Source: Mycoplasma sp. 1578d (GTDB lineage: Bacteria > Bacillota_I > Bacilli_A > Mycoplasmatales > Metamycoplasmataceae). From it: a DNA stretch of 64,000 nt. Where the stretch lies: positions 434,001-498,000 of the forward strand of contig NZ_CP102081.1 in NCBI RefSeq assembly GCF_024582695.1, written 5' to 3'. Positions within the stretch are counted from its first letter, which is position 1; every line of letters starts with the position of its first letter. A program made the position numbers and the translations under genes. Below are positions 19,617-34,100 of the stretch, piece after piece. The notes under the pieces were generated by a model. That model was not told the DNA's origin. It made no database searches and saw only the letters and a list, made by a program, of their open reading frames with translations.

Positions 19617-22600
19617 ATGAAAAATCAAAGGAAAGCAATCATTGGCATTGGGGTAACAGCCGGACTTGCTGGTGCAGGAGCGCTTGTATCAACTGGGCTC
19701 GTGTTATCACTTCACACTAACTATAAAGTTCCTTATAATCAAACTTACTTTTTTACCGAACTTAAAAATCAAGTCGAAAAAACTAAAGCAGAGTTAGAAA
19801 AGTTTTCAGTTACTGAAAATAAAGATAATCCTAACGAAGTAAAAAATCTATTTAGTGAAATTGATTATGCCAAACAATTATTAGCCAATGAAAATTCATC
19901 AGTTGCTTTAATGCTTCAACAAAGAAATTTACTTAAGCAACAAACTCCTAAAGCATTGCTTAGCATAGTAAAAGATGTTGAAAGTTTAAAGAAATTAGTA
20001 GAAGAATATTACTCGCTAGTTAAAGATGTTGACTTTCAAAAAACAGTTACTAGTGCTAAAAACACAGTTCTTAGCTCTCTTAACAATTCGGATAATACTT
20101 CAACTCTCAAAGCTTTTTATAAGACTATTGATCCATTAATTAAACGCCAAAACGATTTCTCATTTGGGCTTGAAACTAAAATTTGAACCGAATTTGAAAA
20201 AATTGCTAAAAACAGTTCAGAATTACTTACCAATCAAGAAAAAAGCACATTAAAATCAACTATTGAACAAATTTTAAATGTACTTGCTCAACCAGTTTAT
20301 TCCCGTGATGCTTTACTTGAATATAGCAAATTGTATGATCAAATTGTTGAAAAACTTAGTTCAAGCAAAACCCAAGAAAACAAAACACTTAATAACTTTT
20401 ATAAAAATGTAATTAGAGTTAGAAACGAAATTGGTTTACTTAATGTCAAAGAAGAAGTTAAACAAGACTTTTTTGAGAGAATTGAAAATTACAAACAAAT
20501 TGCTTTAAACCCGACACCAACTTTAGCACTTACTAAATCTGAAGAAATTGTTTATTTAACCGATTTAGTTAAAAATCAACTTGAATCAGTTACTAATGAT
20601 GATATAGATCAAACAAAAACTATGCAACAATTGCAAGTACAGCTTCAAGCTCTTGAATCACTTAATGTTGATGATAAGCTTAAAAATTTAATCGCAAAAC
20701 AAGTAGAACAAATTCAAAAAGATGCCCAAGAGCATCCTGAAGAAGTTTTAAATTATATTTCACAAGCAATTAATTTACAAAGTACAGTTAAAAACTTAGA
20801 AAAATTAATTAAAGCTATTAAAGATAAAATTGATCAATATATCAGAGAAAAAAGTATCACTGAAAGTGATGGAAAAGCTTTTAATGAGCAATTAAATAAC
20901 ATTATTTTAGCTGAACATAGTAATGTAGATCAATATTTATCTAATTTACACGATTTATACAACAAAATTTATGACAACACTTTACTTAGTACTGTGTTTA
21001 AAAATTCTCTCAAAAATCTTAAAGAGCAAGCCAAACTTTCACTTGATAAAGGATTTGAAGTTGATACAAAAGCTTTATCACAAATTATTCTTGAAATTGA
21101 TCAATTACTCAAAAATCCTGCTTCGTTAAAAGATTTAAATAATGCACTTAGAGTTAAAAGTGATCAAATTAGACAAATTAACCGTAGTGAATTAAAAAGC
21201 TTATACAATGTTTCTATTTCAGTTCTTAATGGAGAAAGTGTTGCTATTCAAGAAATTAAAGATCGTTTATTTACATTAAATGAAAAAGCTAAACCGCTTA
21301 TTGCTGATAATTCAACCGCTATTAGAGAAGATTTACAATATCTCATTGGTGAATATAAAAAAGAACTTGAACTTGCTAATATTAGTGAGGAGCTTCAAAA
21401 AACCTTATCTAAACATTCTAAGGTTAGAGAGTCAGTATTGCAATTATTTGGCGGAGAACAAGGACTTGCTAATTCACCATTTGGAACTAAGTTAATCAAA
21501 CACATTGATGAGCTTAAAAAACAAGCCGAAATTATTTCGCACAATCCAAATCTAACTAAAAAAGAGAAAAATACTCAATTAGCACTTATTCGTGATCAAT
21601 TAGATAATATTGCTAATAATGCAGATAATTACAAACAGCTTGAGCAAGCTATTCAAGCTGGAAACAATTCCCTTGATTCATCGCATGGAAAACCAGGAGA
21701 ACAAGGTGCACTGCAAAAAGAAGCTTTAAAAATCAAACAGCTTCAAAACGATGGTTTTGACGCTTTAAATAATGCTCCAAGTGCTAATAATGTTGCCGAT
21801 CTTGTTAATTCGCTCAACCAAGCTATTTCAGATTATAAAGATAAACAAGCAGTTTATCAATCAACTAAAGCTCTTGATGATTATTTCAAAGAAATTAATC
21901 AAGTCTTTGCCCCTTATGCTCCCGCTGGCGGAACAACTCCAACTCAACAAAAAATTATTGATCGTTTAAATGAGCACAAAAAAGCTTTATCAAACCCAAA
22001 CCTAACTAATAAAGAAAGAGATCAAATTCACGATCAAATCGCTCAGTTAATTGATGTACTTAAGTCATTTAAAGATCTTGAAGTTAATAATAATGGACTT
22101 AAAGAACTGATCAAAGACACTGAAGGACTTGATTTTGCTTCATTTAAACCTGATAGTGATTACACAAATGCTAAAAACTTAAATGCTCAAATTGATAAGT
22201 ATTTATCCGATGCTTTTAACGTTCCTTTTAACCGTACTGAAATCGATGCTAAAGTTACTCAAATCCAAACTCAAAGCAATACATTAGGTCTGGCTATTTC
22301 AGTAGCATTTTTGAAAAAGACCAATGCTGAAATCCAAGCTAATAAAATTACTAACACAAACTTAAATACACAAAGTCCATATAGTGATATTAGCGCTTCA
22401 ATCGAAACCCTTAATACCCAAACCAATAATGTTATTAATAATACTTCAAAAACTCAAACTCAAGTTGATGAGCTTAATAACACATTAAAAAATTACATCA
22501 ATCAAGCTAAAGCTCTTAAAGCAAGTGCTGATAAATTAAGTAGTTTATCACAAAACACTAGCCCAGTTGCTTACACTAGCCTACTTAATTCAATTACAAA

Positions 22601-25600
22601 TAAACCATCTGGTGGTGGGGTTGATGAACCAAATAATAGTTTAATTAACTTTGGTGATAGTGTTAGTGTTATTGATTTTAAAACTCGAATTTTAACTAAT
22701 GAATTAAGCAAAACTGATACTCGGGTACAAGTTGAAAGTAATATTAATAAATTAAAAACTGTTTATACAAACAATGAAAAAAATCGTGTTATTTTTGATC
22801 ATGCCGTAAATGAATGAAATTCAAAAATCACTGAGTTTACCAATCGTTTGAATGAATTTTATATCAGTAGAGGTGATTTAGCAATTCTCCGTGATAATAT
22901 TGATTTATATATTACTCAAGAAAATCAGAATAAAAATGCTATTCAAGCTGAATGAGATAAAGTTATTGCCAAAAAAGCACAATTAGTAACCCAATACGAT
23001 CAACGTAAAAAAGGCGATCAACTTACAGCAATCACTAAAACTCAAGAAATTTTTAATGCTTTTGATCAATTAGTAAATGCTCAAACTAATGGAAAATATA
23101 CTTCGACAGTTCAAGATTTAAATGACAAACTCGCTCTAGTACCGCTTGGATATGCCAAAGATCTTTTTGCTAAAAACGCTGATGCTATAACTAATAAACT
23201 TAATCCATTTGATAATTACGATAATTCATTTAAAACTATGTATCCAGCTAAATGAAAGACCGCAATCACTACTTGAGTGAACGCGATTAAGGACAAAGTA
23301 CAAAACTATACTAGTTTAGATGATTTATTAAAAATTCAAAATGATTATGCTAAACTTTCATCAATCACTTTGCTTATCGATCAACTGAAAAGCGTTTTTG
23401 ATTATTTTAATAACACAAAATCTGGTGCAAGTACCAATAATTATCAAGCAATCCAAAATAAAAATCCCAACAATGATTTATTTACTAAATTAGGACAAAC
23501 TAATAGCTATACTACTAGTTCTAGCGATGTACTTTATGGATTACAACCATCAGCTACATTAGTAACTAGAAACGAACTTAGAGATGCGTTCTTTAAAGTT
23601 GTTGATTTAAAAGATGCTAAAGAAGCTCAAGCTGATAAAATCACTAAATATAAAACCAAAATTGATAAAACAATTCAAACTAATAATAATTTAGATCCTG
23701 TCTTAAAAACTCAAATAGATAACAAGTTAGATGAGTTATTAAATCAAACCAATACCGCTACCGACCATACACAATTAGTTGAAATAGATAATCATTTAAG
23801 TGAAATTGTTTTTAAAGAAACTCATTTAATTGATCTTGCTCGTGAAACCAAAACTTCAAAAGATCTTGTTACTGCAAACGCAAATATACCTGCAAACGAA
23901 GCAGGTAAAAAATCAATTGTTGACGCTATTAAAGGTGTTTACGATAGCTATTCAAATAGCTATTTGACCTTAACTGTACAGCAAATTATTTCTCATACAA
24001 ATGATCTTGAAGATAAACGTAATTTATTAAACAGCTTTAATAATGTCTATCAAGAAGTAAATACCCAAAAAACAACTATACCATCATCATACCCAGATGG
24101 AACTGGGACTCATGGAACTGGTGCTGAAGGTAAAGCGAAAATGACTGAATATTATGATGGTTTAATCACTAAACTTAATACTGCTCCGGTTACACGTGCT
24201 AAATTGCTCGAAGTATCATCATCACTTACAGCATTAAACAAACTTACCATTCTACAAGTTGGTAAAATTGCCATTCAAGCTAATGTTAAACAAGATACTT
24301 CATATAACAACTTTAACTATGATGGAACTAATACTGAAAGTTATGGTTTTGACAAAGATTATCAAGCATTAGCTGATGATATTTTAAAAAGTATTCCAGA
24401 AAACAATGCTAGTGCTTTAGATATTGAAAATACTTTATATCCAAATTTAGTCAATGATTTTGCAGATCACAACGAATTATATTCGGCTCGTAAAGGGGCT
24501 TTAGACTTAATTTATAAAACCGGGACCGTTCAGGCTGAAAAAGGAATAAAAACCAAACAAATTGAACAATTAAATGACCCAAATACAAATGCGCTAGACC
24601 CGCAATATCAAAATTTAAAAACAAAAGCTGATCAATTTTTCCACACTCAAGCACAAAATATTAAAAATGCTAATAGCATTGCTGAAATTGATGTTGCGAT
24701 TCAAACTGTATCTGAAAGTGATGTTTTCTTTGATAAATACAAAAAAATTGCCCAACTCATTGCACAAGCTTCAATGAAGGCTAAAAACCAAGCTATTCAA
24801 AATAATCAAAATGTGCAAGCTTCAATGACTAAGCTAAATGACCAAATCACTAAAGGTGAGAGTTACTACTATAATCAAAAAGATATTGTTGCTTTAGATG
24901 ATAATATCTTCTATCTTAAAACTTATAAAGATCGATTAGATTTAGCTACTAATGTAGCTCATGCTCTGATTCATGTAAAAGATTTCAACACTACAGCTGG
25001 AACTGTTGATTATCTTACTGCTGATGCTAAAACACCGCTTGAAAATATTTTAAATAAACCATTTTCAATGATCAATGCTGATTCGCAATTAGAAACATCA
25101 GAAAATTATGCTCGTTTATTACAACAATTTGTCACTGGTTCAACTCAAGATTCATATTTAACTGCCTTTTTACACTCAAAACAATTGCAAGCAGCCATTT
25201 ACAAAGCGCAAACATATTTGACTTCGTATAAAACCCAAAAACAATCTAATCCAAACTATGAACCAACAAATATTGATCAACTTTACACTGAATTAGAAAC
25301 TAAGATTAATGATGCTACCACTACACTCAATAAAAATCCTCATAATGAAACTGAGAAGATACAACGCATGCAAGAGTTATACAATTCAAATAATGGAGCA
25401 TTGGATAAAATTTTTAAAGCAATTGACGATAAGATTAAAAAACAATACAATACCAACTTAGCTTTAGATAAGTACATGGCCAGCTCGTACATTGTAGGAT
25501 CAACTAGTCCAAAATTAACTGATTATGATAGCGTAGCAATCACTCCTCTAGAAACTCCAGACAGTTCAACTCCAGACAGTTCAACTCCAGACAAATTAGT

Positions 25601-28106
25601 ACAATTAAATAGCGCTTATAATAAAGCAATAGCTAAATACAAAGAACAAGCTCTTAAAGTTTACAAATGAGAAGCAAATCGTTATAATTCATTCAATCAA
25701 AAACTTGTGGACTATACCACCTTCTTAAACCAAGCAACCACCAGTAATGGAATTGAAAAAGAATATGTGCTTAAAGTAACTGGAATTAGTGATACTGACT
25801 TAAATCAAGCAAATGCTAAAATTCAAGGTACTCAAGCAGATACTCCTTTTGCACGGGCAATTGAATATATTACTCACTTAACTGATACTGATAATGATAT
25901 TTTAAATTGATTTAATACCGTTAACGTTAATACTGTCATCGAAGAGCTCCACTCAGTGGGAAGTGATTTATTTGCTGAATTTCAAAAATTAATTTTAATT
26001 ACTTCGGTACCACACTTGTTGCTTGCTAGTTCACAATACGAAGATGTTAACGAAGAGCTTGCTGTTGATGCGGATAAAGAATCAGTTGGGTTTACCTTAC
26101 AAGAAATACAAGCTCGTGACGGAGATACTTTAGAAAATATTAATGCAATTAACACTTCGCTAAACGGTATTAACCCAGCTAATAAAAAAGGATTATTATC
26201 TGATATTGATGAATCTAATGTTGATTTTAGTTCATCAACTCCACAAAATATTGTTAATGCTCGTAAAGAATATTTAAACAAATACAAAGATGTTGTTCAA
26301 GCAATCGCTAAAGTAAAAAAAGCGTTTGATAAGTTAATCTTTGGAAGTAGCGATACAGACGCTTTTTCACTTAAAAACGTATTACATAAATTTATTGTTG
26401 GAACCAACAATTTTGATGGACGTAGTGATATTACTAACTTTTTAAAATATATTGCTGATCCTTCACAAGTTACACAAACTGGTGCAAATGATAAATTTGC
26501 TATAGTTAAAGAGCAATACGCTAAACTCTCACAACCAGCAATGCGAGATGAAACTGTGTTTAACAATTTAAATAAAAATACTGCTAGCGATACTGATATT
26601 TTCAATGCTTTAGTCAAGGGGTTTTCGTCGGCTTTTGCCTTAAAAGAATGAATGGATAACTCGTCAAATGATGATTTATTCTTTGATTGATTATCACAAA
26701 CAGTTAATGGATTATTTAATTATGAAGATATTGTTCCAAATGATCGAACAACTATTCAAAAATTCGATACCTTAATCAATGACAGTCGAATTTCTCAAAC
26801 TTCAATCACTATAGGTGGTACTGATTATGATGCTAAATTATTAAACGAACAAATCAGTACAGGAATATTAAGTCATGTATTCGAAAAATTTAACGCCTTA
26901 CAGGGAAATGGACAAATTTTTAACAGCAATAATGTTAAAGTGTATATTTATAAAAATAAAAGTTCGAGCACTCCGTGAATTAAGCAAGCTAATATTTCTG
27001 ATAATTCTATTCGTCGCGGATATGTTAATCTTTATTTTAAATTTGAAAAACCAGCAAATTTAACTGAAAACACTAGTTCATTTTATGATTCTCCTGAATT
27101 TGGAGTTAAGTTTGAAAATGTTGGAATTAACTTTAAAACTTTAGATCGTTTTATAATTGATAAAAACAACATTAAAGATACTACAACCGTAAACCAAAAA
27201 ATCTTCAGCATTGATGAGGCCGGATGAAATAACTTGCAAGCTCCATACTTTTTAGCTGATGCATTCACTCGTTATTCAACTCTAACAAAAGTTGCCTCAC
27301 ACTCAAATGATGATTTCTTCTTTGAATATGTTGATCAAGGACGTGATAATTTATTTGGACCTAACCCAACATCTTCTGCTCAAAGTGGGCCAATCACAGT
27401 CGGAACTCCAACACTTGTGTCAAGACAAGATTCAACACCAAACTTTAGAATTAAAGTTAAATTGCAAAATGCTTTTAGAGGATATCAACAAATTTCAAAT
27501 TACATTTTATGAAAAACCTTGGATCCAAATGTTGCTTCAGGGGTAAATATTCAATATCAAAATTCATCAAATTACTATAATTCAGTGTTAAGACAAATTG
27601 ATAATACAAAATATAATTGACAATCTAAATATCAATATTTATACAATGCTCAAAAAGACCAAAATAAAAATTTAGTCTTTTTACCTATTATTATTGGAAT
27701 TCCGGTTATGAAAGTCGGAAATCCAGCAGATAAAGGTCTCTTAGTATTATCATGACAAATTATTAACCGATTTAGTTCAAATGTAGTAAGTCCAAAAGAA
27801 GAAGTGTCACTAGGAGTTGAAAATAAACTTAACTATGCATTCTTATTTAAACCTACCACTCAAGGAAATAAAGATCCACAACTAGACTCAGAATTTAAAC
27901 TTGCAAGTTATATTATGAATAAAATCAAATATCGTGATTTAGTTGGTTTAACTTTTAAAGATTTAACAAATTCAGAATTATGAGATGCAGATCGATTAAT
28001 TACAGAAGATACAACTGTTTCATCTAGTGGTGTAATCGGATCAGGTGAACTATATAATGCAATCGGACAAAACGGAAGGTTTGATATTCAATTCAAACTT
28101 CATTAG
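19617..28106 (+). CDS. Giant membrane-anchored coiled-coil surface protein A (2,829 residues)
   Basis: An N-terminal hydrophobic segment (about residues 7-31, AIIGIGVTAGLAGAG) without a lipobox suggests an uncleaved signal anchor. Most of the remainder is rich in Lys, Gln, Asn, Leu and Ala, with helical coiled-coil character typical of a long extracellular stalk. Helical segments resemble FIVAR-type repeats in places. A short Pro/Ser/Thr repeat lies near residues 1980-1992. From about residue 2340 the composition changes: more Trp, Tyr, Phe and Gly, with the block IDEAGWN near 2530, suggesting a folded C-terminal head. I chose ATG 19617 (GGAG 6 nt upstream) over an in-frame TTG. It is followed 13 nt later by a similar gene. 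Function is unknown; adhesion or gliding-type roles are possible. Confidence 0.75.
25554..25592 (+). repeat. 15-bp tandem repeat inside giant gene A
   Basis: Two identical copies of a 15-bp unit (ACTCCAGACAGTTCA) at 25554-25568 and 25569-25583, plus a partial third copy, encode TPDSS repeats. The unit is a multiple of three, so length changes keep the frame. Confidence 0.85.
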
Positions 28107-28119
28107 CAAGGAGAAAAAC

Positions 28120-31100
28120 ATGTTAAAGAAAAAGACTAAAAAAACACTAATTATTACTTCGTCAATCGTTGCTCCTGCTTCGATTGGTTTAGGGGTGACA
28201 TTATTTGCTATTCACTCAAACGAAATTGTTAATAATAACACTGTTTACCACAACTTGCTTCAAGGTGAAAATTTATTTAAAATTTACTCGCCATATTTTC
28301 AAACTAAACAACAAGACAAAGACGCAATTGAAAAATCATACCAAGAAGCTAAAAATGTTTGAAACGATAAAGATAAATCACTTCTTGAAAAACTCAATGC
28401 TCTTGATAGAGCCCAAGCTGATGCTTTTAATTTCTATATCGCAAACCTTGACAAAGTTGATTTTAAAGACCAAGAACCAACTCAATTCTGAACTAAAATA
28501 TTAAACAACCAAGACGCTCGGATTCGTGAACTTGATCTTAAAGATAAACTTACTCAGCTTAAAGAAGATCGATCGCTTAAATTTTTTGACGTTCTTTATA
28601 GTGCAAATAACGAACAAAAAATTCAATATTTAAATACCCTCTCACAAGAAATTTCAAAACTTGTTGTAGAGCAAAATAAAATGCTCGAACCATATATCAA
28701 TTTACTACAAGGAACTTCAAACAAAATTGACGATTTATTATTTGAAGGACTCAAAAAAGAAGTTGCTAGTTCGTTAGTACCTCTTTATTCGAGAATTATT
28801 AGTGGTGATATTCGTCTTAATGAAGTACAAATTGCTTCACAGGATACTACTAAAGAAGTCAAAAAACTTGACCAAATGCTCAAGAGTTCACAAACTGAAA
28901 TCAATGAAATTAATGAATATTTAAAACTGATCGAACCTTACACTGAAAGTGTCACTTATACTGATCAGCAAAAACAAAATGTTAAAAACTTTCTTCACTC
29001 AACTCGTATTAACTTGGATTTAGCACTTACTAAAGCTGATATTAACTCAATCAGAAACGATTTAGTTACTTTCTATCAACAAATTTCTGATGTTCAACGG
29101 AGTGTGTCAGAAATTAAAGAGGTTATTAATGGACTAAATAAATATATTGATGAATTTGATCCTATCCTAGAATACAATAAATCACTAGTTCGTTCACAAA
29201 TTGATAATACTCTATCAATAAGTGATAAAAATGCTCTTATTTCAGCCAAAGCAAATTTATTCAGTGAATTTTACTCACTTAAATTTGTAAACGAACTTAT
29301 TTTAGAGCTTAAAGATAAAGTAAAAACTGCCTCTGATGAGAATTTGATTTCAGAAAGCAAGGCTATTATCGCTAACTCACAAATTGATTCTATTATCAAT
29401 AGAAAAATCCCTAACAAAGAACTCGCTAGCGAAATTTTTAGTTTTTACAATTCAGAAATTAATGAACTTGATTCGCTTGATTATTTAAATAATGAGTTGA
29501 AATTACTTCAAAACCAAAGTGAACAAGTGCGTAAACTTGCTTTTACTAATGAAGAAGTGATTAATAAACTTAATGAATTAGATAACCAAATTGTTAAGAG
29601 CTTTTCAAATGATGTGAATTCAAGTTATTTGGGACCTATTAATAAGCAACTTAATGAATCGTTAAGATTAATTTTTAAAGATGATTTAAAACAATTAATC
29701 AATCAACTTGATGAACAAGCAAAATTACTTAAAAACCTTGATAATCCAGCTAATGAATCAATTCTTAATGAAGCAAAAAAACTTAACCAAGAATCGCTTC
29801 CGATGATTGAAGATTTTTCATTAGTTCCAACTGCAACTTTAATCGAACAAATTAAAACTTATGATCTTAAATTGCAAAACGTGATTAATGCTTATAAACA
29901 AACTCTGACTGAAAATATTTCTAATTTTACTGATGATTATTTACGAGTAGTATTTTCAGAAAATGATCCAAATTATATTCCAACACCAAACGAGCAAAAA
30001 CGAATTAATCTATACAACGAACATAAAAAACGTTTAGATGAACTCAGAGACATCATCAACAAAGGCGATGGAAACCCAGGTATTTATAAAGAACTCGAAG
30101 AAATTACTGCTAAATTAAGAAATCTTACTGATACAGCTAAAGACTTTTATGATTTATCAAATTTAGATAAATTAGCTCAAGAAACTATTAAACGAAAAGC
30201 CACTGGAGATAATAGTGCTGTATTGCAACCTTATATTGATGAGCTAGAAAAAGTACGTAAACAACTTGATGCGGTTTTTGCTGATCCAAACGCAACCAAA
30301 GAACAAATTCAAGATTTAATTAATCAACTCAATCAAGCAATTAATAATCTTAACAAAGCTGATACTAAAGTAGTTTTAGAACAAAAAAATCAAGATTTAA
30401 AAAACATTCTAGATCAAAAATATCCAAACGGGGCTTCGTCTCCTGCTGCTGATGCAATTCGAAAACAATATGAACAATTAGTTGAAGATGCTAAAGATGT
30501 TTCAAATTCACAAAAAAGTAATGATGCTATTGATTTGGCTAATCAATTAATTAAAATCACTCCAGTTGCCTTTGAGTTAGAAGTAAATAAAAAACGTTTG
30601 CTTGATATTATCGGAGAGAAAAACTCAGCTCAATACAAAGGTAATAAAACTAATGATGCAATTGCCGCTGGACGCACTGAAATTCAAAATGCTGATGAGC
30701 TCGTTGCTCGCTTAAACGATCGAGCAAATATTCCTAATGTTGAAGCATTTGAAAACGAAAAAAATCAACTTTTATTACGTGGGAATGAAATTTTACTTGC
30801 CTATGAACAAGATAAAATTGAAAAACTCAATACAGCAATTCAAGCTACAACAAAATCACAAACTACTGAAGCTAATACCAGATACAAAGAATCGCTTACT
30901 CATATTAATAATTATGCGATAGTAAAAAAATCTGAATTAATTTTCGACAAAGCTAAAGAGGCGGCTGATAAGTTAGAAAAACTAAATGCTTTGGCTCAAG
31001 TTTCTTCAAAATTACTTGATTTTTATAATCTTTACAACACTGGAAACACTACTAGTTTAGCTGGATATATTGCTTCATTATTAGCTAATAACGAACTCAT

Positions 31101-34100
31101 TAGTAGCGATACAAATCAAGAGATTGATAAAAAAGTGACTAATTTAACCAATGATCAAGAAATTATTAGTGCTAAAAAAGAATACTTAGATGAATATCAA
31201 AATTTAGAAACAATTTTAAACACTAACAATGATTGAAAAATTTATCAATCACTCAATCGTCAAATCTCACTAATTAAAGAACAAACTAATTCAATTATTT
31301 TTGATAATAATCTGAGTGCTGAACAAATTCGTGCCAAAAAAGTTGAACTTTCAGCTAATATTAATACTTTTACTCGTGAAAAAACCAGACTGCTTGAAGA
31401 GTTTAATCAAGCTGTTAATACCGCAAGTGCTACTTTAAATGATTTAGAAGCTAAAATAGCTAAATTAAAACAAAACAATTCAACTTATAGTTTTGCTGAA
31501 CACTTTGATACTGTTAAAGCAAACTTTACTACCGATAAAGAGATAGCACAACGGGCAAACGTTGATACAGCTGATATTAGTGCATATAATTCAAAATTAC
31601 AAGTTGCCTTTAAAAAAGATCTTGCTTTAAATAAACTTAAAGATATTAAAGCTTTTGCTAACGGAAATAACTATGGAAGTTCAGATTTACATACTAAAGC
31701 TAAAAATGCAATTAGTCCTTTTGAAACTTATCTTAAAGCCGAGTTTACCAGAACTGATTTAACCCTTGAACAAGTTGACAAATTAGTTGCAAAAGTTGAA
31801 GAGTTATCAAATCTAATCAATCTTGAAAAACGGGTGGCTGATCACGTAGCAGTTTTAGAACAAACTCCACCTCGTACTGATGTTCAAACTCTTTCTACTG
31901 CGGCTCTTAAAGAAAAATTCAACAATACTCTTCCAAGTTCAGATAATAATTATGACGATTTACACACTCGTTTTGATGATTTAAAGGCTACTTTTGATAA
32001 AGAAAAACTCACCATTGAAGAGATACGTAATTCTATTATTTTTGCTCTAAAAAATCAAGATAACACCAAAGGAGCATATGGATTAGTCAAAATGCTCACT
32101 GATGCATTAGGACATGATTATGATAATAGTGTTACTAATAAATTAACTGCATTTGTTAATACAATTGAAAGCTCAACTAAATCTAGTTCTGATCAAACCG
32201 AACTAAATAAAATTTTAGATAAAGTAACTAAAGCAAAACGTGAAGTTAATTCATTGGCTGCTTTGGCCCAAGCTGTTGCCCAAGCTCAAACTCGTTTAAA
32301 TGGGTTAACTAATAATAATTCAGCACTAATAAACAATTATTCATCAAAATTAAACGGATATATTGCTGAAGCTAGAAATGCTTACTTTAAAGATAGTACT
32401 ACTGATAATAATCCTACTTACACTGAATTAAAAAATAAAATTAGCTTTACTTCACAAAAAATCCAAGCCGCTGATAGTCTTGCAACTACCTTAAGTCAAA
32501 TTCGAGCAATAACTAATAATGCTGCAGATTTTAATTTACATAATATTGATAATCAAAGTGGTGTGAATAAACTAAATGATTTAAATAATTATTTACAATT
32601 ATTCGAAACAAGTGCAACTAATGATACTTTTACTGCTGATGCAGTAGCTAAAATTCAAGCTCTAGCTCAAAAAGCACAATCATTTAAAACTATTATTGAA
32701 TTAGATAATACTGTTTTAGCAACTGTAAACACTTGAGTTGGAGCTTCTAGTCCAGTTAATGCCACTGATATTAAATCGTTATTATCACTAGTATGAGATA
32801 GTATCCCAACCACAAACTCATCAACCACACTTGGTAAAAAAGCTGGAGCAACCTATAATGTTTCTCAACTTCATGGATTAAATGATGCAAATACAATTAG
32901 TGCTCAAGCATATAATGAATTAGCTGAAAAAATCACTCGTGAAATCACTACTGAGCACGCAAACATTCAAACCAGAAACACTTATCGTAAAGCTACTGAT
33001 ACTAAGATCCAAGATCTTAAAAAGAAAATGTTTACTCCTTTAGTACATAATGCTTTAAAAGATTCATTACTTACTTATATTGGACAACTCGAAACTCAAA
33101 ACAACACTCAAACTAGCCTAACTATTACTCCGGTTGAAACTGGTGAGTTAAATAAAATTAATGCTAAAGTTAAAATTATTGAAACTAAATTTGACCAATT
33201 AAAACAACTAGCTCAAAAAGCATATGAGCTTGAGAATTTAAATAATCAAATTATTACAATGGATGCAACTGTTACGACAGCTAAAACTAAAGCAAACGAA
33301 TTAATTGCTAAAGCTAAAACTTATTACAATGATCCTGATAAAATGAACAAAACTGATGGCGATTCAATCTCTAATGTTCAAGCTCAACTCGAAGATCAAT
33401 ATTATCGTTTAAATTTATTATCAAAATACCAAATTGTTTCAAACTTGTTCAAAAATGACAAATCATTAAACACTGAAGAAAAAGCGGTAATTCAAGGCAA
33501 ATTAGATAGTTTTAATCAAGAATATAACACTACTGGAGCAAATGCCCCAACTCCGCAATCATTATTTAATAAATACTTTAGAGAAGAAAGCGAAGTCCAA
33601 GCAAATGAACCAGCAAGTGCTAAAAATTCCCTAATTAAATATGTGCTTGAAAATGCTATTGAATTAAAAAAGGCTTACACTCAAGCGCAAGAGTATCTTA
33701 CTTACAAAGACGTTAATATTGATGATGCTGATGTAACTAGCAAATTAAATGCTATTCAACAAGAACTTACTAATGCCAACAATCCAATAAATGCCAATAA
33801 AAACAATAATAATGACGAACAAACTAAACTACAATTTGTTGCTTCTTTACATGCTAAAGTAGAACAATTAATTCAATCAAAAAAAGATCAAATTGCTCGT
33901 CAAATTACTAAAGATCAAGAAGTTAAAAATTATATTGATCAAAATGCTTCGACCTTTAACCCAAACAATAATCCCGATCCATATGTAGATAACTTCCAAA
34001 TGAATGCTATTGATGATCTTAATACTGCTAATACGAACAAAGATAATCTTAATTACTCAGAAATTAACATTATTTTGCAAAAAGCTCAAACTGTACTCAA

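Noticed and set aside
26297-26617. Minus-strand open frame inside giant gene A
   Set aside because: It mirrors coding bias of the plus-strand gene and has no promoter or start signal.
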